Positions 9,981 through 19,379 of a stretch of 64,000 nucleotides of DNA are shown piece by piece. The stretch is from Campylobacter hyointestinalis subsp. hyointestinalis (lineage in GTDB: Bacteria; Campylobacterota; Campylobacteria; Campylobacterales; Campylobacteraceae), in NCBI RefSeq assembly GCF_013372145.1, contig NZ_CP053827.1:1488001-1552000 (forward strand). The letters are read 5' to 3'. The first letter of the stretch is position 1, and each line of letters begins with the position of its first letter. The position numbers and the translations under genes were made by a program. The notes under the pieces are model-generated. The model had not been told where the DNA came from and did no database searches. It saw only the letters and a list, made by a program, of their open reading frames with translations.

Positions 9981-10811
9981 CTACAAAATATCTCTAAGTT
10001 TTCTAGCAGTGTTCATCCACTCTTTTAATTCGTCCCATTTTTCGCCTTTTATCAAATCTTGACAAATTTGAAGCTCATTTTTAAACGAATCAATCGCGCT
10101 GACAAGATTATTTTTATTTTGCTTAAATATATCCACCCACATTTCAGGACTTGACTTTGCGATACGAGCCATTCCGCTAAAACTACCACCAGCTAGCAAC
10201 AAAATATTTCTTTTATCTTCTTCTTTTAGCGTAGCATTTACCAAACTATAGCTAATAGCGTGAGGTAAATGCGAGATGATACCTACATGATGATCGTGGC
10301 TTTTTGCGTCCATAAAAATGATCTTCATACCGGCGTGACTTAGTATCTCAACCGCTCTTTTTATATGCTTTTCGTGCGCATTTTTATCATCGCATACTAC
10401 TACAACAGCGCCGTTTAAAAGAGATTTAAACGCTGCTTTAGGACCGGAGTTTTCAGTTCCTGCCATAGGGTGAGCTGCTACGAAATTTTCTCTTATTTCT
10501 TTTGGACATTCTTCTAATATTTTAGATTTCGTAGAGCCAAGATCTACTATCGTAGTATTTTTGGGTATATCTTTTAGATCACCCAAAACCTTTATGATGG
10601 CTTCAACAGGAATAGCTAAAAATATCATATCGCAAGTACGTTTCATCTCTTCAAAACTGATGATCTTATCAATCAAACCGAGCTTTAGAGCGTCCTCTTC
10701 ATTTTGCTTATTTAGATCATAACCGCTGACACTAGAGATGATCTTCATATCCCTAAGGGCTAGACCAAGAGATCCGCCTATAAGTCCGAGTCCGATTATT
10801 CCAACTTTCAT
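9981..10811 (-). CDS. tyrA: Prephenate dehydrogenase
   Basis: Oxidises prephenate to 4-hydroxyphenylpyruvate for tyrosine synthesis. It has an N-terminal Rossmann motif GIIGLGLIGGSLGLAL, the DLGSTKSKI segment near residue 90, AAHPMAGTENSGPKAA near 112 and SHLPHAISYSL near 180. Its 276 residues equal a dehydrogenase without fused chorismate mutase or ACT domain. The ATG is preceded by AAGGA and a TATAAT box at 10842-10837. Confidence 0.96.
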   Translation of the reverse strand: MKVGIIGLGLIGGSLGLALRDMKIISSVSGYDLNKQNEEDALKLGLIDKIISFEEMKRTCDMIFLAIPVEAIIKVLGDLKDIPKNTTIVDLGSTKSKILEECPKEIRENFVAAHPMAGTENSGPKAAFKSLLNGAVVVVCDDKNAHEKHIKRAVEILSHAGMKIIFMDAKSHDHHVGIISHLPHAISYSLVNATLKEEDKRNILLLAGGSFSGMARIAKSSPEMWVDIFKQNKNNLVSAIDSFKNELQICQDLIKGEKWDELKEWMNTARKLRDIL

Positions 10812-10836
10812 ATATTTCCTTGATAATTTTTTCGCA

Positions 10837-10842
10837 ATTATA
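10837..10842 (-). promoter_or_regulatory. -10 element of tyrA
   Basis: TATAAT on the minus strand 26 bp before the tyrA ATG, in the divergent region between tyrA and bamA. A separate plus-strand promoter for bamA must lie in the same 150 bp, but I cannot pick one hexamer with confidence. Confidence 0.55.
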
Positions 10843-10962
10843 CTTTAAATTTAAAAAAAGTTTTATTACGCTATCAAATTTGTATCGCTTTTTTAAATTT
10901 ATTGTATGTTAAAAGTATTTATGATAGTATGGCAAAAATTACTTAACTTTAGGCAAAAATTA

Positions 10963-13212
10963 ATGAAAAAAATTTTCTTTTTAAGCTTAGTTGCAGCGTC
11001 CGCGCTAAATGCTGCTACTATAAAATCCATAACATACAAAGGGCTTATCCACTTATCAAACGATATAGCAAATGATATCTCTGGATTAAAAATAGGCGAT
11101 AATCTAACTGAACAATCCTCAAATCAAGCTATTTTAAATTTATATAAACAAGGATATTTTAAAGATATCTACATAGAAGAAAATGACGGAAACGTTATTA
11201 TAAATTTCAAAGAAAAACCTACGATAGCAAAACTTGATATAGAAGGTGTCGTAACAAATGATAAAAAAGCTATTGATGGCATACTTGGCATAAAACAAGG
11301 TCAAATGTATGATGGCGTAGGCATAAAAAAAGCAAAAGAGAGAATAAGACAGTTTTATGAAGCAAAAAGTTATTTTGATACCGTTGTAGATGTAAAAACA
11401 GTTCCACTTCACGGAAACGAAAATGCGCTTCAAGTCATAATGACCGTAAATAGAGGCGAGAAAATCACTATAGAAAATGTAAATTTAGAAGGTGCAAAAG
11501 TTCTTGATTACTCAGATATAGAACCGGCTATAGCAAATAAAGAACGTGAATTTATGGGCTGGATGTGGGGGCTAAACGACGGTAGCGTAAAGATATATGA
11601 ACTCCCAAACGATCCATCAAAGATCAAAGAAGAATACCTAAAAAAAGGTTATCTTGATGCTAGTGTTTCTAATCCGTATTTAAATACATATTTTGATAAT
11701 TACACAGCCGATCTTACTTATTATATAAACGAAGGCGAAGCATATAAAGTAAGTAGTGTAAGCATAGAAGCTCCTAGTGAGCTTGAGCTAAATACGGATG
11801 AGATCATAAAAGGCTTCAAACTTGAAAAAGGCGATAGACTAAATTCTGCTTGGCTTAGAGGCGATGTAGAAAAACTTGAAAATATAGTAGCAGACAAAGG
11901 CTATGCTTATGTAAAAGTTTATCCGCAAACTCAAAAAAACGAGACAGATCATACAGTAGATATAGTATATCAGGTAGTTCCAAACGATCAAGTATATATA
12001 AGAAACGTTATAATCTCCGGAAACGACAGAACAGTAGATAGAGTTATCCGTCGCGAGATGTACTTGACTGAAGGAAATTTATACAACAGAAGTGACCTTG
12101 TAGATTCTAAAAATGCACTTAAAAGAAGTAGTTACTTTGAAGATGTAGAAATAACAGAAAATAGGATAAGTAAAGATCAAGTAGATCTAGAAATAAAAGT
12201 AAAAGAAACTTCAACAGGTAGTATAACAGGCGGTATAGGATACGGAACGAGTGATGGTCTGCTTTTAAACGCTGGAGTAAGCGATACGAACGTATTTGGT
12301 AGCGGATACAAAGGCAGTATAAGCGTCGATAAAAGCGATGACACTCTTAGCGGAAATATAGGACTTACAAACCCTAGAGTCTTTGACTCAGAATATAGTC
12401 TTGGCGGAAATATTTTTGCAAACGACTATGAGTGGGATGATTATAGAGAGAAAAACTACGGAGCTTCTATAACAGGTGGTAGAAAGCTAGGCAGATACGT
12501 AACGGCATTTCTAACATATCAGATCGAACAAAGCAAGATCAGCGGTTTGGATCAGTTTTATAAAGCAGCTGGATACCAAAACGGTACGAATTTAAAAAGC
12601 TCATTAATACCTGGTATTACATTTAACAACACTGATGACTACTACTTGCCAAGAAGCGGTATCATAGCAGGTACGAACTTTGAGTATGCAGGAGTCGGCG
12701 GAGATATTGAATTCGTAAAAAATAAAACAAATTTTAACTATTATTTTGGACTTAGGGATTATATAGATTATGATTTGATCCTTAGATATAAATCGAATTT
12801 TGGTTATATATGGAATAGTGATGATGCTAAACTTCCTATTAATGAAAAACTATTCTTAGGCGGTATAAGAAGCATAAGAGGATACGATAACAGAAGCGTA
12901 ACTCCAAAAAAAGCCATAACCATAAACGGAACTACAAAAAATATCGATATGGGTGGTAAGATAGCGTTTAACAACTCAGCAGAGCTAAGCTTTCCTATCA
13001 TAGATCGTTTAAAAATGCGCGGGGTTTTATTTTTTGATTACGGTATGATAGGCGATGATAGTTTAAATGAGATAAAGCGCTACAGTACAGGTGCTGGTAT
13101 AGAATGGCTAACTCCTATCGGACCGCTTCAACTTATCTATGCTAAAGCATTAAACGACAAACCAGGCGACGATACAAGTAGCTTTGAGTTTTCTATAGGC
13201 AGAAGATTTTAA
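10963..13212 (+). CDS. bamA: Outer membrane protein assembly factor BamA
   Basis: Essential outer-membrane barrel that folds and inserts other beta-barrel proteins. The frame is open from 10906, but the ATG at 10963 starts a normal signal peptide (MKKIFFLSLVAASALNA, cut after ALNA), so I place the start there, giving 749 residues. Five POTRA domains fill residues of about 20-380, and the barrel follows, ending SSFEFSIGRRF with the terminal aromatic needed for its own insertion. The lid-loop motif IRGYDNRSV (family VRGF/IRGY) is present near residue 640. A strong hairpin terminator follows. Confidence 0.97.
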   Translation: MKKIFFLSLVAASALNAATIKSITYKGLIHLSNDIANDISGLKIGDNLTEQSSNQAILNLYKQGYFKDIYIEENDGNVIINFKEKPTIAKLDIEGVVTNDKKAIDGILGIKQGQMYDGVGIKKAKERIRQFYEAKSYFDTVVDVKTVPLHGNENALQVIMTVNRGEKITIENVNLEGAKVLDYSDIEPAIANKEREFMGWMWGLNDGSVKIYELPNDPSKIKEEYLKKGYLDASVSNPYLNTYFDNYTADLTYYINEGEAYKVSSVSIEAPSELELNTDEIIKGFKLEKGDRLNSAWLRGDVEKLENIVADKGYAYVKVYPQTQKNETDHTVDIVYQVVPNDQVYIRNVIISGNDRTVDRVIRREMYLTEGNLYNRSDLVDSKNALKRSSYFEDVEITENRISKDQVDLEIKVKETSTGSITGGIGYGTSDGLLLNAGVSDTNVFGSGYKGSISVDKSDDTLSGNIGLTNPRVFDSEYSLGGNIFANDYEWDDYREKNYGASITGGRKLGRYVTAFLTYQIEQSKISGLDQFYKAAGYQNGTNLKSSLIPGITFNNTDDYYLPRSGIIAGTNFEYAGVGGDIEFVKNKTNFNYYFGLRDYIDYDLILRYKSNFGYIWNSDDAKLPINEKLFLGGIRSIRGYDNRSVTPKKAITINGTTKNIDMGGKIAFNNSAELSFPIIDRLKMRGVLFFDYGMIGDDSLNEIKRYSTGAGIEWLTPIGPLQLIYAKALNDKPGDDTSSFEFSIGRRF

Positions 13213-13222
13213 CGCATAAATT

Positions 13223-13252
13223 TGACCGGAACTACCGGTCAGATCCTTTTTT
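13223..13252 (+). terminator. Rho-independent terminator after bamA
   Basis: A 7-bp perfect stem, TGACCGG / CCGGTCA, with loop AACTA, followed six bases later by a run of Ts (13247-13252). It starts 10 bp after the bamA stop. The opposite side lacks a T-run, so it acts mainly on bamA. Confidence 0.85.
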
Positions 13253-13257
13253 ATATT

Positions 13258-13932
13258 TTACAACTCACTCATATAAGAATTGTCATAGACACCTTTTATA
13301 CGCTTTGCTATAACACTCTCCCAACCACTACTTAAAGTCTTTAATCTCTTAAATTTATCCATCAAATTTAGATGATTTTTTGGATCATAAAAAAGCATAT
13401 TTACTTCCATTACGCTCATACAAACTTCGTCCTTTTTTACGATCTCTATCTCATCGCCGCGTTTAGCGCTTCCTGCTTCTAAAACACGGTAATACCAGCC
13501 AGTTAGCCCAGTTTTAAATATCTCTTTAGTAAAACCTTTATCGTCCCAAACACCAGATATCTTAAAACAAGGTTTTCTAGGCTGAGATACTTGTAAAACA
13601 AGCGAACCTATTTTGTGTATATCGCCCACGCATACTTTATTTTCATCTAGTCCATCTATGCATAAGTTTTCACCCATAAAGCCGATCTTCATATCTTTTT
13701 TTAGATATTTCGACCAAATAGCGTAATTTTGCAAACTATTTGCAAAAACCGCTTTTTCTAGTCCACCATGGTTTTTAGTATCACTTACACAATCGCCTAT
13801 AAAGCCCATTTGAGTGCAAAAAACCTCACCATTAATGCTATCTTTAAGCATACCCGTTTCAAAAACGACTTTTATGTTTTTACCCTCTTCTACTCGATGC
13901 AACTTGCCTATATGCAAAGAATGAAGCTTCAT
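13258..13932 (-). CDS. MOSC domain protein (YiiM-like)
   Basis: MOSC domains are sulfur-carrier folds related to the C-terminal part of molybdenum cofactor sulfurase. Seen: GFIGDCVSDTKNHGGLEKAVF near residue 44, FMGENLCIDGL near residue 85, and the conserved cysteine in SQPRKPCFKISG near residue 120, followed by TGWYYRVLEAGSAKRGDEI. At 224 residues this is the stand-alone YiiM type; E. coli YiiM reduces N-hydroxylated bases, and the same role here is an inference. It overlaps sppA by 4 bp, suggesting translation from one message. Confidence 0.9.
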   Translation of the reverse strand: MKLHSLHIGKLHRVEEGKNIKVVFETGMLKDSINGEVFCTQMGFIGDCVSDTKNHGGLEKAVFANSLQNYAIWSKYLKKDMKIGFMGENLCIDGLDENKVCVGDIHKIGSLVLQVSQPRKPCFKISGVWDDKGFTKEIFKTGLTGWYYRVLEAGSAKRGDEIEIVKKDEVCMSVMEVNMLFYDPKNHLNLMDKFKRLKTLSSGWESVIAKRIKGVYDNSYMSEL

Positions 13933-14792
13933 CTCACCTCATTTCCAAAAAATATTCTAAACATTAAATTCGCACTTTCTTTAGTAAAATTCGATATAAA
14001 CTTATCAAACACCGGACGCTCTTTCCAGATAGGATTTTCCACTCCGCTTAAGATCTCAAGCTCTTTTTTAGCGTCACGATAGCTTTTGATTCCGTCTATC
14101 AATCCAAGCTTTAGAGCGTCATTTGCTAAAAACACTCTAGCATTAGCCCAAATATCCACGTCGTTTAAATTTAGCTTTCTAGCTTTTGCTACGTCACCGT
14201 AGAACAGCTCATAACTTTTATTAACCAAATTTTGAAGCTCATCTTTTTCTGCTTTACTCCACGCACGATAAAACGCACCAGCTTCTTTAAATTCCCCGGC
14301 TTTTATGGTTTGAGTTTTGATGCCTATTTTATTTGCTAACTCTTCTATATTTGCACCTTGCATTATCACGCCGATAGATCCTATAAAACTTCCACGGTTT
14401 GCATAAATTTTATCCGCCCAAATACTAGCGTAATAACTTCCACTCGCCATAGTTCCACTCGCGTAAGCAAGAACCGGTTTTTTGGCTTTTAGCTCACGCA
14501 AAGCGTCGCTTATGGCAATGCTAGGAGCCAAAGCGCCACCTGGACTATCTACGTCAAATAAAACGCCCTTTATAGACTCATCATCCATAGCTTCGTAAAT
14601 TTGATCTAAAACCGTTTTTTCATCAACTATAGCGCCATTTAGAGATATCTGCGTTAAATTTGGATTTGAAACCTTATCGCCGCTAAATAAAACAAGCGCT
14701 ACGATAAACAAAAAAACACACGTTTTAAAATACGTATTGATAAATTTAAAAATAGCCACAAACGGCGAAAATATAAGCTTTAAAATTTGCAT
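13929..14792 (-). CDS. sppA: Signal peptide peptidase SppA (S49)
   Basis: Membrane serine peptidase that degrades released signal peptides. One N-terminal membrane segment (residues 22-37, FKTCVFLFIVALVLFS) anchors a periplasmic S49 domain. The short bacterial form (287 residues) uses a Ser-Lys dyad: I place the serine in GSIGV (Ser139) and the lysine in GEFKEAG (Lys169). SPGGALAPSIAISDALR near residue 83 is the family oxyanion region. It overlaps the upstream deaminase by 13 bp and the downstream MOSC gene by 4 bp. Confidence 0.93.
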   Translation of the reverse strand: MQILKLIFSPFVAIFKFINTYFKTCVFLFIVALVLFSGDKVSNPNLTQISLNGAIVDEKTVLDQIYEAMDDESIKGVLFDVDSPGGALAPSIAISDALRELKAKKPVLAYASGTMASGSYYASIWADKIYANRGSFIGSIGVIMQGANIEELANKIGIKTQTIKAGEFKEAGAFYRAWSKAEKDELQNLVNKSYELFYGDVAKARKLNLNDVDIWANARVFLANDALKLGLIDGIKSYRDAKKELEILSGVENPIWKERPVFDKFISNFTKESANLMFRIFFGNEVR

Positions 14793-16003
14793 TCATCACC
14801 CTTTATAAATAATTTTTTAACTTCTTTTGTATGCAGTATGAGCTCAGTTGCTAACTGAGTGCTATCTCTAACATCAAGCCCTTTATATACTGCTATATCA
14901 GCAATCCTTCCACTAGATAAAATACCTAAATTTAAATTTAGCGCCCTTGCCGCCCAGTTTGTAGAAGCCAAAAGAGCAAATTTAGCTAAGAAATTTAGCT
15001 CAAATTCACAGTGTGTCCATAAAAACGCTCTAAGTTCATCAAAAAAATTCAGACTGATGTTTGAGCTAAGCCCGTCTGTTGCGATATTTAAAGATAGATT
15101 CTGTTCTATTATTTTATTTAAATTTAGTCTTCTTTGTCCTAAAAGCCTATTTGAGACTGCGCAAGTAGTAACGCTATGTAAGTTTTTATCAAAAAACTCA
15201 AGATAATCATCACTCCAAACGCAGTGAGTAAAAAGCGCTCTCACGCCGCTAAAATTCGCTAAAAATTGACTTGGAGAGTAAAGCGGAGTGGGATTTGGAG
15301 TAAAGCTTGATAACCAAGATTTAAACTCGCCGCTTCCACTTTCTAGCCACATTTTTTCATGTTCGCTTTCTAAAAAATGAGTGCTAACTAAAAGATCTTT
15401 CTCTCTAGCTAAATTTAGTGCTTTTTTAGTAAGTTCTGGGTGCGTAGAATATGGCGAATGGACAGAGATAGCCGGTATAAATTTATCGCTTTTATACTCT
15501 AAACTTGCATTAAATCTAGTCATAAATTTATCAAAACATTCATCTATTGCTTTATCATTTGTACCTAAAATTTCATTAAAAAAAACAAATCTAGCTTTTG
15601 AATTCGCACAAATTTCTGTATCTTTTCCAAAGCTTGAGATCTCGCCTATCGTGCTAACTCCACTTTTTAAGATGCTTGTTATAGCTTCTTTCATGACCAA
15701 GTTTTTAGCCTCATCGCTTAAGCTATCTCTAAAGCTTATAACGCTTTTTAACCAAAGCAAGAAATCGCCATAATCAAGGCTTGAAACATTAGAGCTAAAC
15801 TCCAAATGCGTATGTGGATTTATAAACGCCGCAGAGATGATATCATTCGAAAAATCAAAAATTTCAGCGTCTGGATACATCAAAACAAGTTCATCAAATT
15901 TACCTATAGATCTTATGATCTCATCAAAGGCGATGCTCATGTTTTGCAAGATATCAAATTCATCATTGCAAGTTATTATGTATTTGGCTTTTATTATTTT
16001 CAT
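14780..16003 (-). CDS. Amidohydrolase, probable aminodeoxyfutalosine deaminase
   Basis: Zinc or iron amidohydrolase of the chlorohydrolase/adenosine-deaminase-like group, 407 residues. Metal ligands: NPHTHLEFSSN (HxH near residue 64), VSTHFLESEHEKMW near 207, LFTHCVWSD near 254 and TDGLSSN near 307. Epsilonproteobacteria make menaquinone through futalosine, and relatives in Nitratiruptor are known to deaminate 6-aminodeoxyfutalosine, so that is the likely reaction; the Mtn nucleosidase at 23988-24674 would act just before or alongside it. A guanine or methylthioadenosine deaminase cannot be excluded from motifs alone. Confidence 0.75.
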   Translation of the reverse strand: MKIIKAKYIITCNDEFDILQNMSIAFDEIIRSIGKFDELVLMYPDAEIFDFSNDIISAAFINPHTHLEFSSNVSSLDYGDFLLWLKSVISFRDSLSDEAKNLVMKEAITSILKSGVSTIGEISSFGKDTEICANSKARFVFFNEILGTNDKAIDECFDKFMTRFNASLEYKSDKFIPAISVHSPYSTHPELTKKALNLAREKDLLVSTHFLESEHEKMWLESGSGEFKSWLSSFTPNPTPLYSPSQFLANFSGVRALFTHCVWSDDYLEFFDKNLHSVTTCAVSNRLLGQRRLNLNKIIEQNLSLNIATDGLSSNISLNFFDELRAFLWTHCEFELNFLAKFALLASTNWAARALNLNLGILSSGRIADIAVYKGLDVRDSTQLATELILHTKEVKKLFIKGDECKF

Positions 16004-16031
16004 TATATTGTCCTAACGTAAAAGGAAAAAA

Positions 16032-16037
16032 ATTATA
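16032..16037 (-). promoter_or_regulatory. -10 element of the deaminase-sppA-MOSC operon
   Basis: TGC-TATAAT on the minus strand, an extended -10, 29 bp before the start at 16003. It is the left half of a divergent promoter pair with aroQ. Confidence 0.6.
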
Positions 16038-16060
16038 GCAAAAATTTAGCAATATTTTTG

Positions 16061-16066
16061 TACAAT
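16061..16066 (+). promoter_or_regulatory. -10 element of the aroQ operon
   Basis: TACAAT after a T-rich tract, 31 bp before the aroQ start, with AAGGA as ribosome site. It would drive the run from aroQ towards the flagellar genes. Confidence 0.45.
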
Positions 16067-16096
16067 CGTAGTTAAAATATTTTTTAAGGATTTTTT

Positions 16097-16579
16097 ATGG
16101 AAGGCAAGATGAAAATAATGGTTATACAAGGACCAAACATCAATATGTTAGGTCGCAGAGAGACAAATATTTACGGTGTTATGAGTATGGAAGGCATACA
16201 CGAACAGATGAAAACGGTTGCTGATCAAGCAAATCTTGATATTGAGTTTTTTCAAACAAATTTTGAAGGTGAAATAGTAGATAAGATCCAAGAATGCCTA
16301 GGAGAATTTGATGGTATCATCATAAATCCAGCCGGCTATACTCATACTTCAGTAGCTATCCGCGACGCCATATCAGCGGTAAAACTTCCTACGATCGAAG
16401 TCCATATAAGCAACATCCACCAAAGAGAAGAATTCCGTCAAAAAAGCCTTATAGCGCCTGTTTGCGCAGGACAAATAGTAGGTTTTGGACCAGTAGGATA
16501 CCATCTAGCTATGATAGGTATGATACAAATTTTTGAACAAATAAAAGCCATAAAAGCCAGATCACAAAATAATGCATAA
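16097..16579 (+). CDS. aroQ: Type II 3-dehydroquinate dehydratase
   Basis: Dehydrates 3-dehydroquinate in the shikimate pathway. Type II features are all present: [18 protein letters not shown] with the catalytic arginine and tyrosine, [15 protein letters not shown] near residue 80, and [14 protein letters not shown] near residue 104. At 160 residues it is full length. The first ATG has AAGGA seven bases upstream; a second ATG four codons on (MKIMVIQGP) is an alternative because AAGGCAAG precedes it. Confidence 0.97.
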   Translation: MEGKMKIMVIQGPNINMLGRRETNIYGVMSMEGIHEQMKTVADQANLDIEFFQTNFEGEIVDKIQECLGEFDGIIINPAGYTHTSVAIRDAISAVKLPTIEVHISNIHQREEFRQKSLIAPVCAGQIVGFGPVGYHLAMIGMIQIFEQIKAIKARSQNNA

Positions 16580-17597
16580 TTTTATCTTAAAAGATGAAAA
16601 TGCCGTATTTTATGAGTGCGGATACAGTTGCGATAATGAAATTTATATAAAATCCAAAGATGATGCGTTTTTTTTAACGGACGCTAGATATTTTATAGAA
16701 GCAAAACAAAACGTTAAAAATGCCATCGTCGTACAAACAAGCAGAAATATAATAAAAGAAGCAAGGCTACTTTTAAGGTCTTTAGGCATAAAAGATATCG
16801 ATTTTAATCCAGCGGATTTTAGCGTTTTGGAGTATCAAAGTTTAAGTAAAAACTTGGGTATAAATTTCATAGCAAAAAACGAATTCTCAAAGCTAAAAAG
16901 AATGATAAAAATGAAGCAAGAGATAGAAACTCTGTTGATGGCCGCAAAACTAGGGGCGGATAAATTCGATGAGTTTGGCGAGTTTATAAATAAATTCGGT
17001 CTTGGTATGAGTGAAAAAGAGCTAAATTTCCATGCTCAAAATATATTTAAAGATAGCGGAAATTTAGGACTTAGCTTTGAACCTATCGTAGCCATAAACG
17101 CAAACGCGGCAAAAGCTCACGCAATGCCTACTGATACAAAACTAGCAGAAGGCGATCTTTTATTAGTCGATGCCGGGGTAAAATTCAAAAGATATTGCTC
17201 AGATAGAACAAGAACAGTATGTGTGCAAAACGGTTTTAAATTTGATAAAAATCAGAAATTCAGATCAAATAAACAAAATGATATTTTTAGCATAGTAAAA
17301 GAGGCGCAAAACGAAGCGATAAAAGCGATAAAGCCTGGTATTTTAGCTGACGAGATAGACAAGGCAGCAAGAAGAGTTATAGCAAAATTTGGCTATGAAA
17401 AAGAGTTTTTTCACTCAACTGGACATGGCGTAGGGCTTGATATCCACGAGTTGCCAAGCATCAACAAAACAGATAAAACAGTACTTAAAGAAGGTATGGT
17501 CTTTAGCGTAGAACCAGGAATTTATATAGAAAACGAATTTGGTGTACGTATCGAAGACGTGGTGGTAGTAACGGAAAATGGATGTGAAATCTTATAA
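16572..17597 (+). CDS. pepP: M24 family Xaa-Pro aminopeptidase
   Basis: Cytoplasmic metallopeptidase that removes residues preceding proline. An N-terminal creatinase-like domain (to about residue 115) is followed by the pita-bread catalytic domain with metal-binding [42 protein letters not shown] and a final [10 protein letters not shown]. At 341 residues it belongs to the short PepQ/PepP group. It overlaps aroQ by 8 bp and folK by 20 bp, so all three share a message. Confidence 0.9.
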   Translation: MHNFILKDENAVFYECGYSCDNEIYIKSKDDAFFLTDARYFIEAKQNVKNAIVVQTSRNIIKEARLLLRSLGIKDIDFNPADFSVLEYQSLSKNLGINFIAKNEFSKLKRMIKMKQEIETLLMAAKLGADKFDEFGEFINKFGLGMSEKELNFHAQNIFKDSGNLGLSFEPIVAINANAAKAHAMPTDTKLAEGDLLLVDAGVKFKRYCSDRTRTVCVQNGFKFDKNQKFRSNKQNDIFSIVKEAQNEAIKAIKPGILADEIDKAARRVIAKFGYEKEFFHSTGHGVGLDIHELPSINKTDKTVLKEGMVFSVEPGIYIENEFGVRIEDVVVVTENGCEIL

Positions 17598-18084
17598 TAA
17601 CGCATTTATTTGCAATGAAGCTAGAAGCGTAGTAAGATCACATTTTTTCCCGAATTTCAAAGATGGTGGGAATGAGTTTAAAAACTCGTTTTTGCTAGGT
17701 ATCGGAGGAAATGTGGGAGATACAAAAAAACGCTTTGAGCTTTTTTTGTATAAACTAAAAAAAGATAGAAGATTTTTCGTAAAAGAGTGTTCTTTGATAC
17801 TTAAAAACAAAGCTTTTGGATATACTAAACAAGCTGATTTTTTAAATGCGGTCTTACTAGTCAAATCTTCTTTTTATGCTGCTGATGTTTTAAAAATTAT
17901 GCAACATTACGAGAAAATTTTCGGTAGGATCAGGAGCTTTAGAAACGCTCCAAGAACTCTTGATATAGATATTTTGTATTTTGATAAAAAGATTAGAAAT
18001 TCACAAAGACTGATTTTGCCTCATCCAGGAGCAAATGATAGACTCAGCGTGATAATTCCTATAGGATCGATGAAAGGAATATAA
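17578..18084 (+). CDS. folK: HPPK, folate synthesis pyrophosphokinase
   Basis: Transfers pyrophosphate from ATP to 6-hydroxymethyl-7,8-dihydropterin. The HPPK core starts with FLLGIGGNVGDTKKRFE near residue 39 and carries the signature RNAPRTLDIDILYFDKK near 125. The first 37 residues are an extension not seen in E. coli HPPK and overlap the pepP frame, so a later start is possible, but no better ribosome site is obvious. The last base is shared with the flhF ATG. Confidence 0.92.
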   Translation: MDVKSYNNAFICNEARSVVRSHFFPNFKDGGNEFKNSFLLGIGGNVGDTKKRFELFLYKLKKDRRFFVKECSLILKNKAFGYTKQADFLNAVLLVKSSFYAADVLKIMQHYEKIFGRIRSFRNAPRTLDIDILYFDKKIRNSQRLILPHPGANDRLSVIIPIGSMKGI

Positions 18085-19379
18085 TGGCTACGGTGCTTAA
18101 AACCTTTACGGGCGAGAGTGCGATCGAGGCACTCAAAAAAGCAAAAGAAGAGTGCGGCGAGAGTGCTATGCTAGTGACTACTAAACAAATTCAGCCAAAA
18201 ACTCTAAACAAAAAACCAATATATGAGATATTAGTAAGCGTAGAAGATACTCAAAAAGCAGCCCCTTCAAAAGAAAGTATAGAGAGTATAAAACAGCAAA
18301 TTTCGGCTTATACGAAGTTGCCTGAGTCACCAAAAAGCGATGAAAGCGTTCTTTTAAATATCTCAAAAGCAGCAAAAGAGATCAGTAAAGCCGCAAATAT
18401 AAATACAAATCAAAATACTAACGTAAGCGCAAATGAAGAATATAACAAAAAAATAGAAGACGTCGCCAAACAAGTAAATAAGCTAAATGATAAAATTTCG
18501 CTTATCGCAGATATGATCTGGGACGATAAAAGTGAGAATAGAGATGATATAGCCATTCCTCCGGAGTTTTCTACTATATATAAGCTTGCAAAACAAAGCG
18601 GTATGAAAAACGAGCATCTAAAATCTATCTTAGAGATAACTATACAAAATATGCCAACTTCCATGAAAACAAATCCTACTGCGGTAAAAAGATACTTCTA
18701 TTCGCTTTTACGAAATATGCTACCTTGCAGAAATACAGGATTAGACATAAAAAAACAAAAAATAATGATGTTCGTAGGACCAACAGGAGTCGGAAAAACT
18801 ACGACACTTTCAAAACTTGCTTATAAATTCGCTCACTCAGGCGATATCAGATATAAAACAGGGATCATCACTCTTGATACGTACAGACTAGGCGCCGTAG
18901 AACAGCTGTTTCAATATGCTAAGATAATGAGCATACCTATACTTGATGCCATAGAACTAGATGATTTTAAATCTGCATTAAAGAGTTTGAGTAACTGCGA
19001 TCTTATACTCATAGACACTATGGGTAGTAGCCAGTACGATAGAGATAAGCTCATTAGACTTGATAATTTTTTAAAAGGAAGCGGAGCTAAAATAGACGTG
19101 AATTTAGTACTTTCCGCTGGTTCAAAAATAGAAGATCTATTAGAAATTTATGATAATTTTTCATTTTTAGATATAGATACTCTTATCATAACTAAATTTG
19201 ACGAAACAAAAATATTTGGAAATGTTTTTTCGCTAGTTTATGAAACAAATACTCCAGTTAGCTATTTTTCAACAGGACAAAATGTGCCTGATGATATAGT
19301 AGAAGCGAAAAGCGAATTTTTGGTTGAGTGTGTTTTAGAAGGTTTTAACAAAGGAGATGACGATGGATCAAGCAGATAA
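18084..19379 (+). CDS. flhF: Flagellar SRP-like GTPase FlhF
   Basis: Polar-flagellum GTPase related to Ffh and FtsY; in Campylobacter it places the flagellum at the pole and is needed for sigma-54 flagellar gene expression. The basic N-terminal domain (residues 1-150) leads to the NG domain with MMFVGPTGVGKTTTLSKLAYKFA near residue 230, LDTYRLGAVEQLFQYA and DTMGSSQYD. 431 residues. It begins at the last base of folK and overlaps flhG by 23 bp. Confidence 0.97.
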   Translation: MATVLKTFTGESAIEALKKAKEECGESAMLVTTKQIQPKTLNKKPIYEILVSVEDTQKAAPSKESIESIKQQISAYTKLPESPKSDESVLLNISKAAKEISKAANINTNQNTNVSANEEYNKKIEDVAKQVNKLNDKISLIADMIWDDKSENRDDIAIPPEFSTIYKLAKQSGMKNEHLKSILEITIQNMPTSMKTNPTAVKRYFYSLLRNMLPCRNTGLDIKKQKIMMFVGPTGVGKTTTLSKLAYKFAHSGDIRYKTGIITLDTYRLGAVEQLFQYAKIMSIPILDAIELDDFKSALKSLSNCDLILIDTMGSSQYDRDKLIRLDNFLKGSGAKIDVNLVLSAGSKIEDLLEIYDNFSFLDIDTLIITKFDETKIFGNVFSLVYETNTPVSYFSTGQNVPDDIVEAKSEFLVECVLEGFNKGDDDGSSR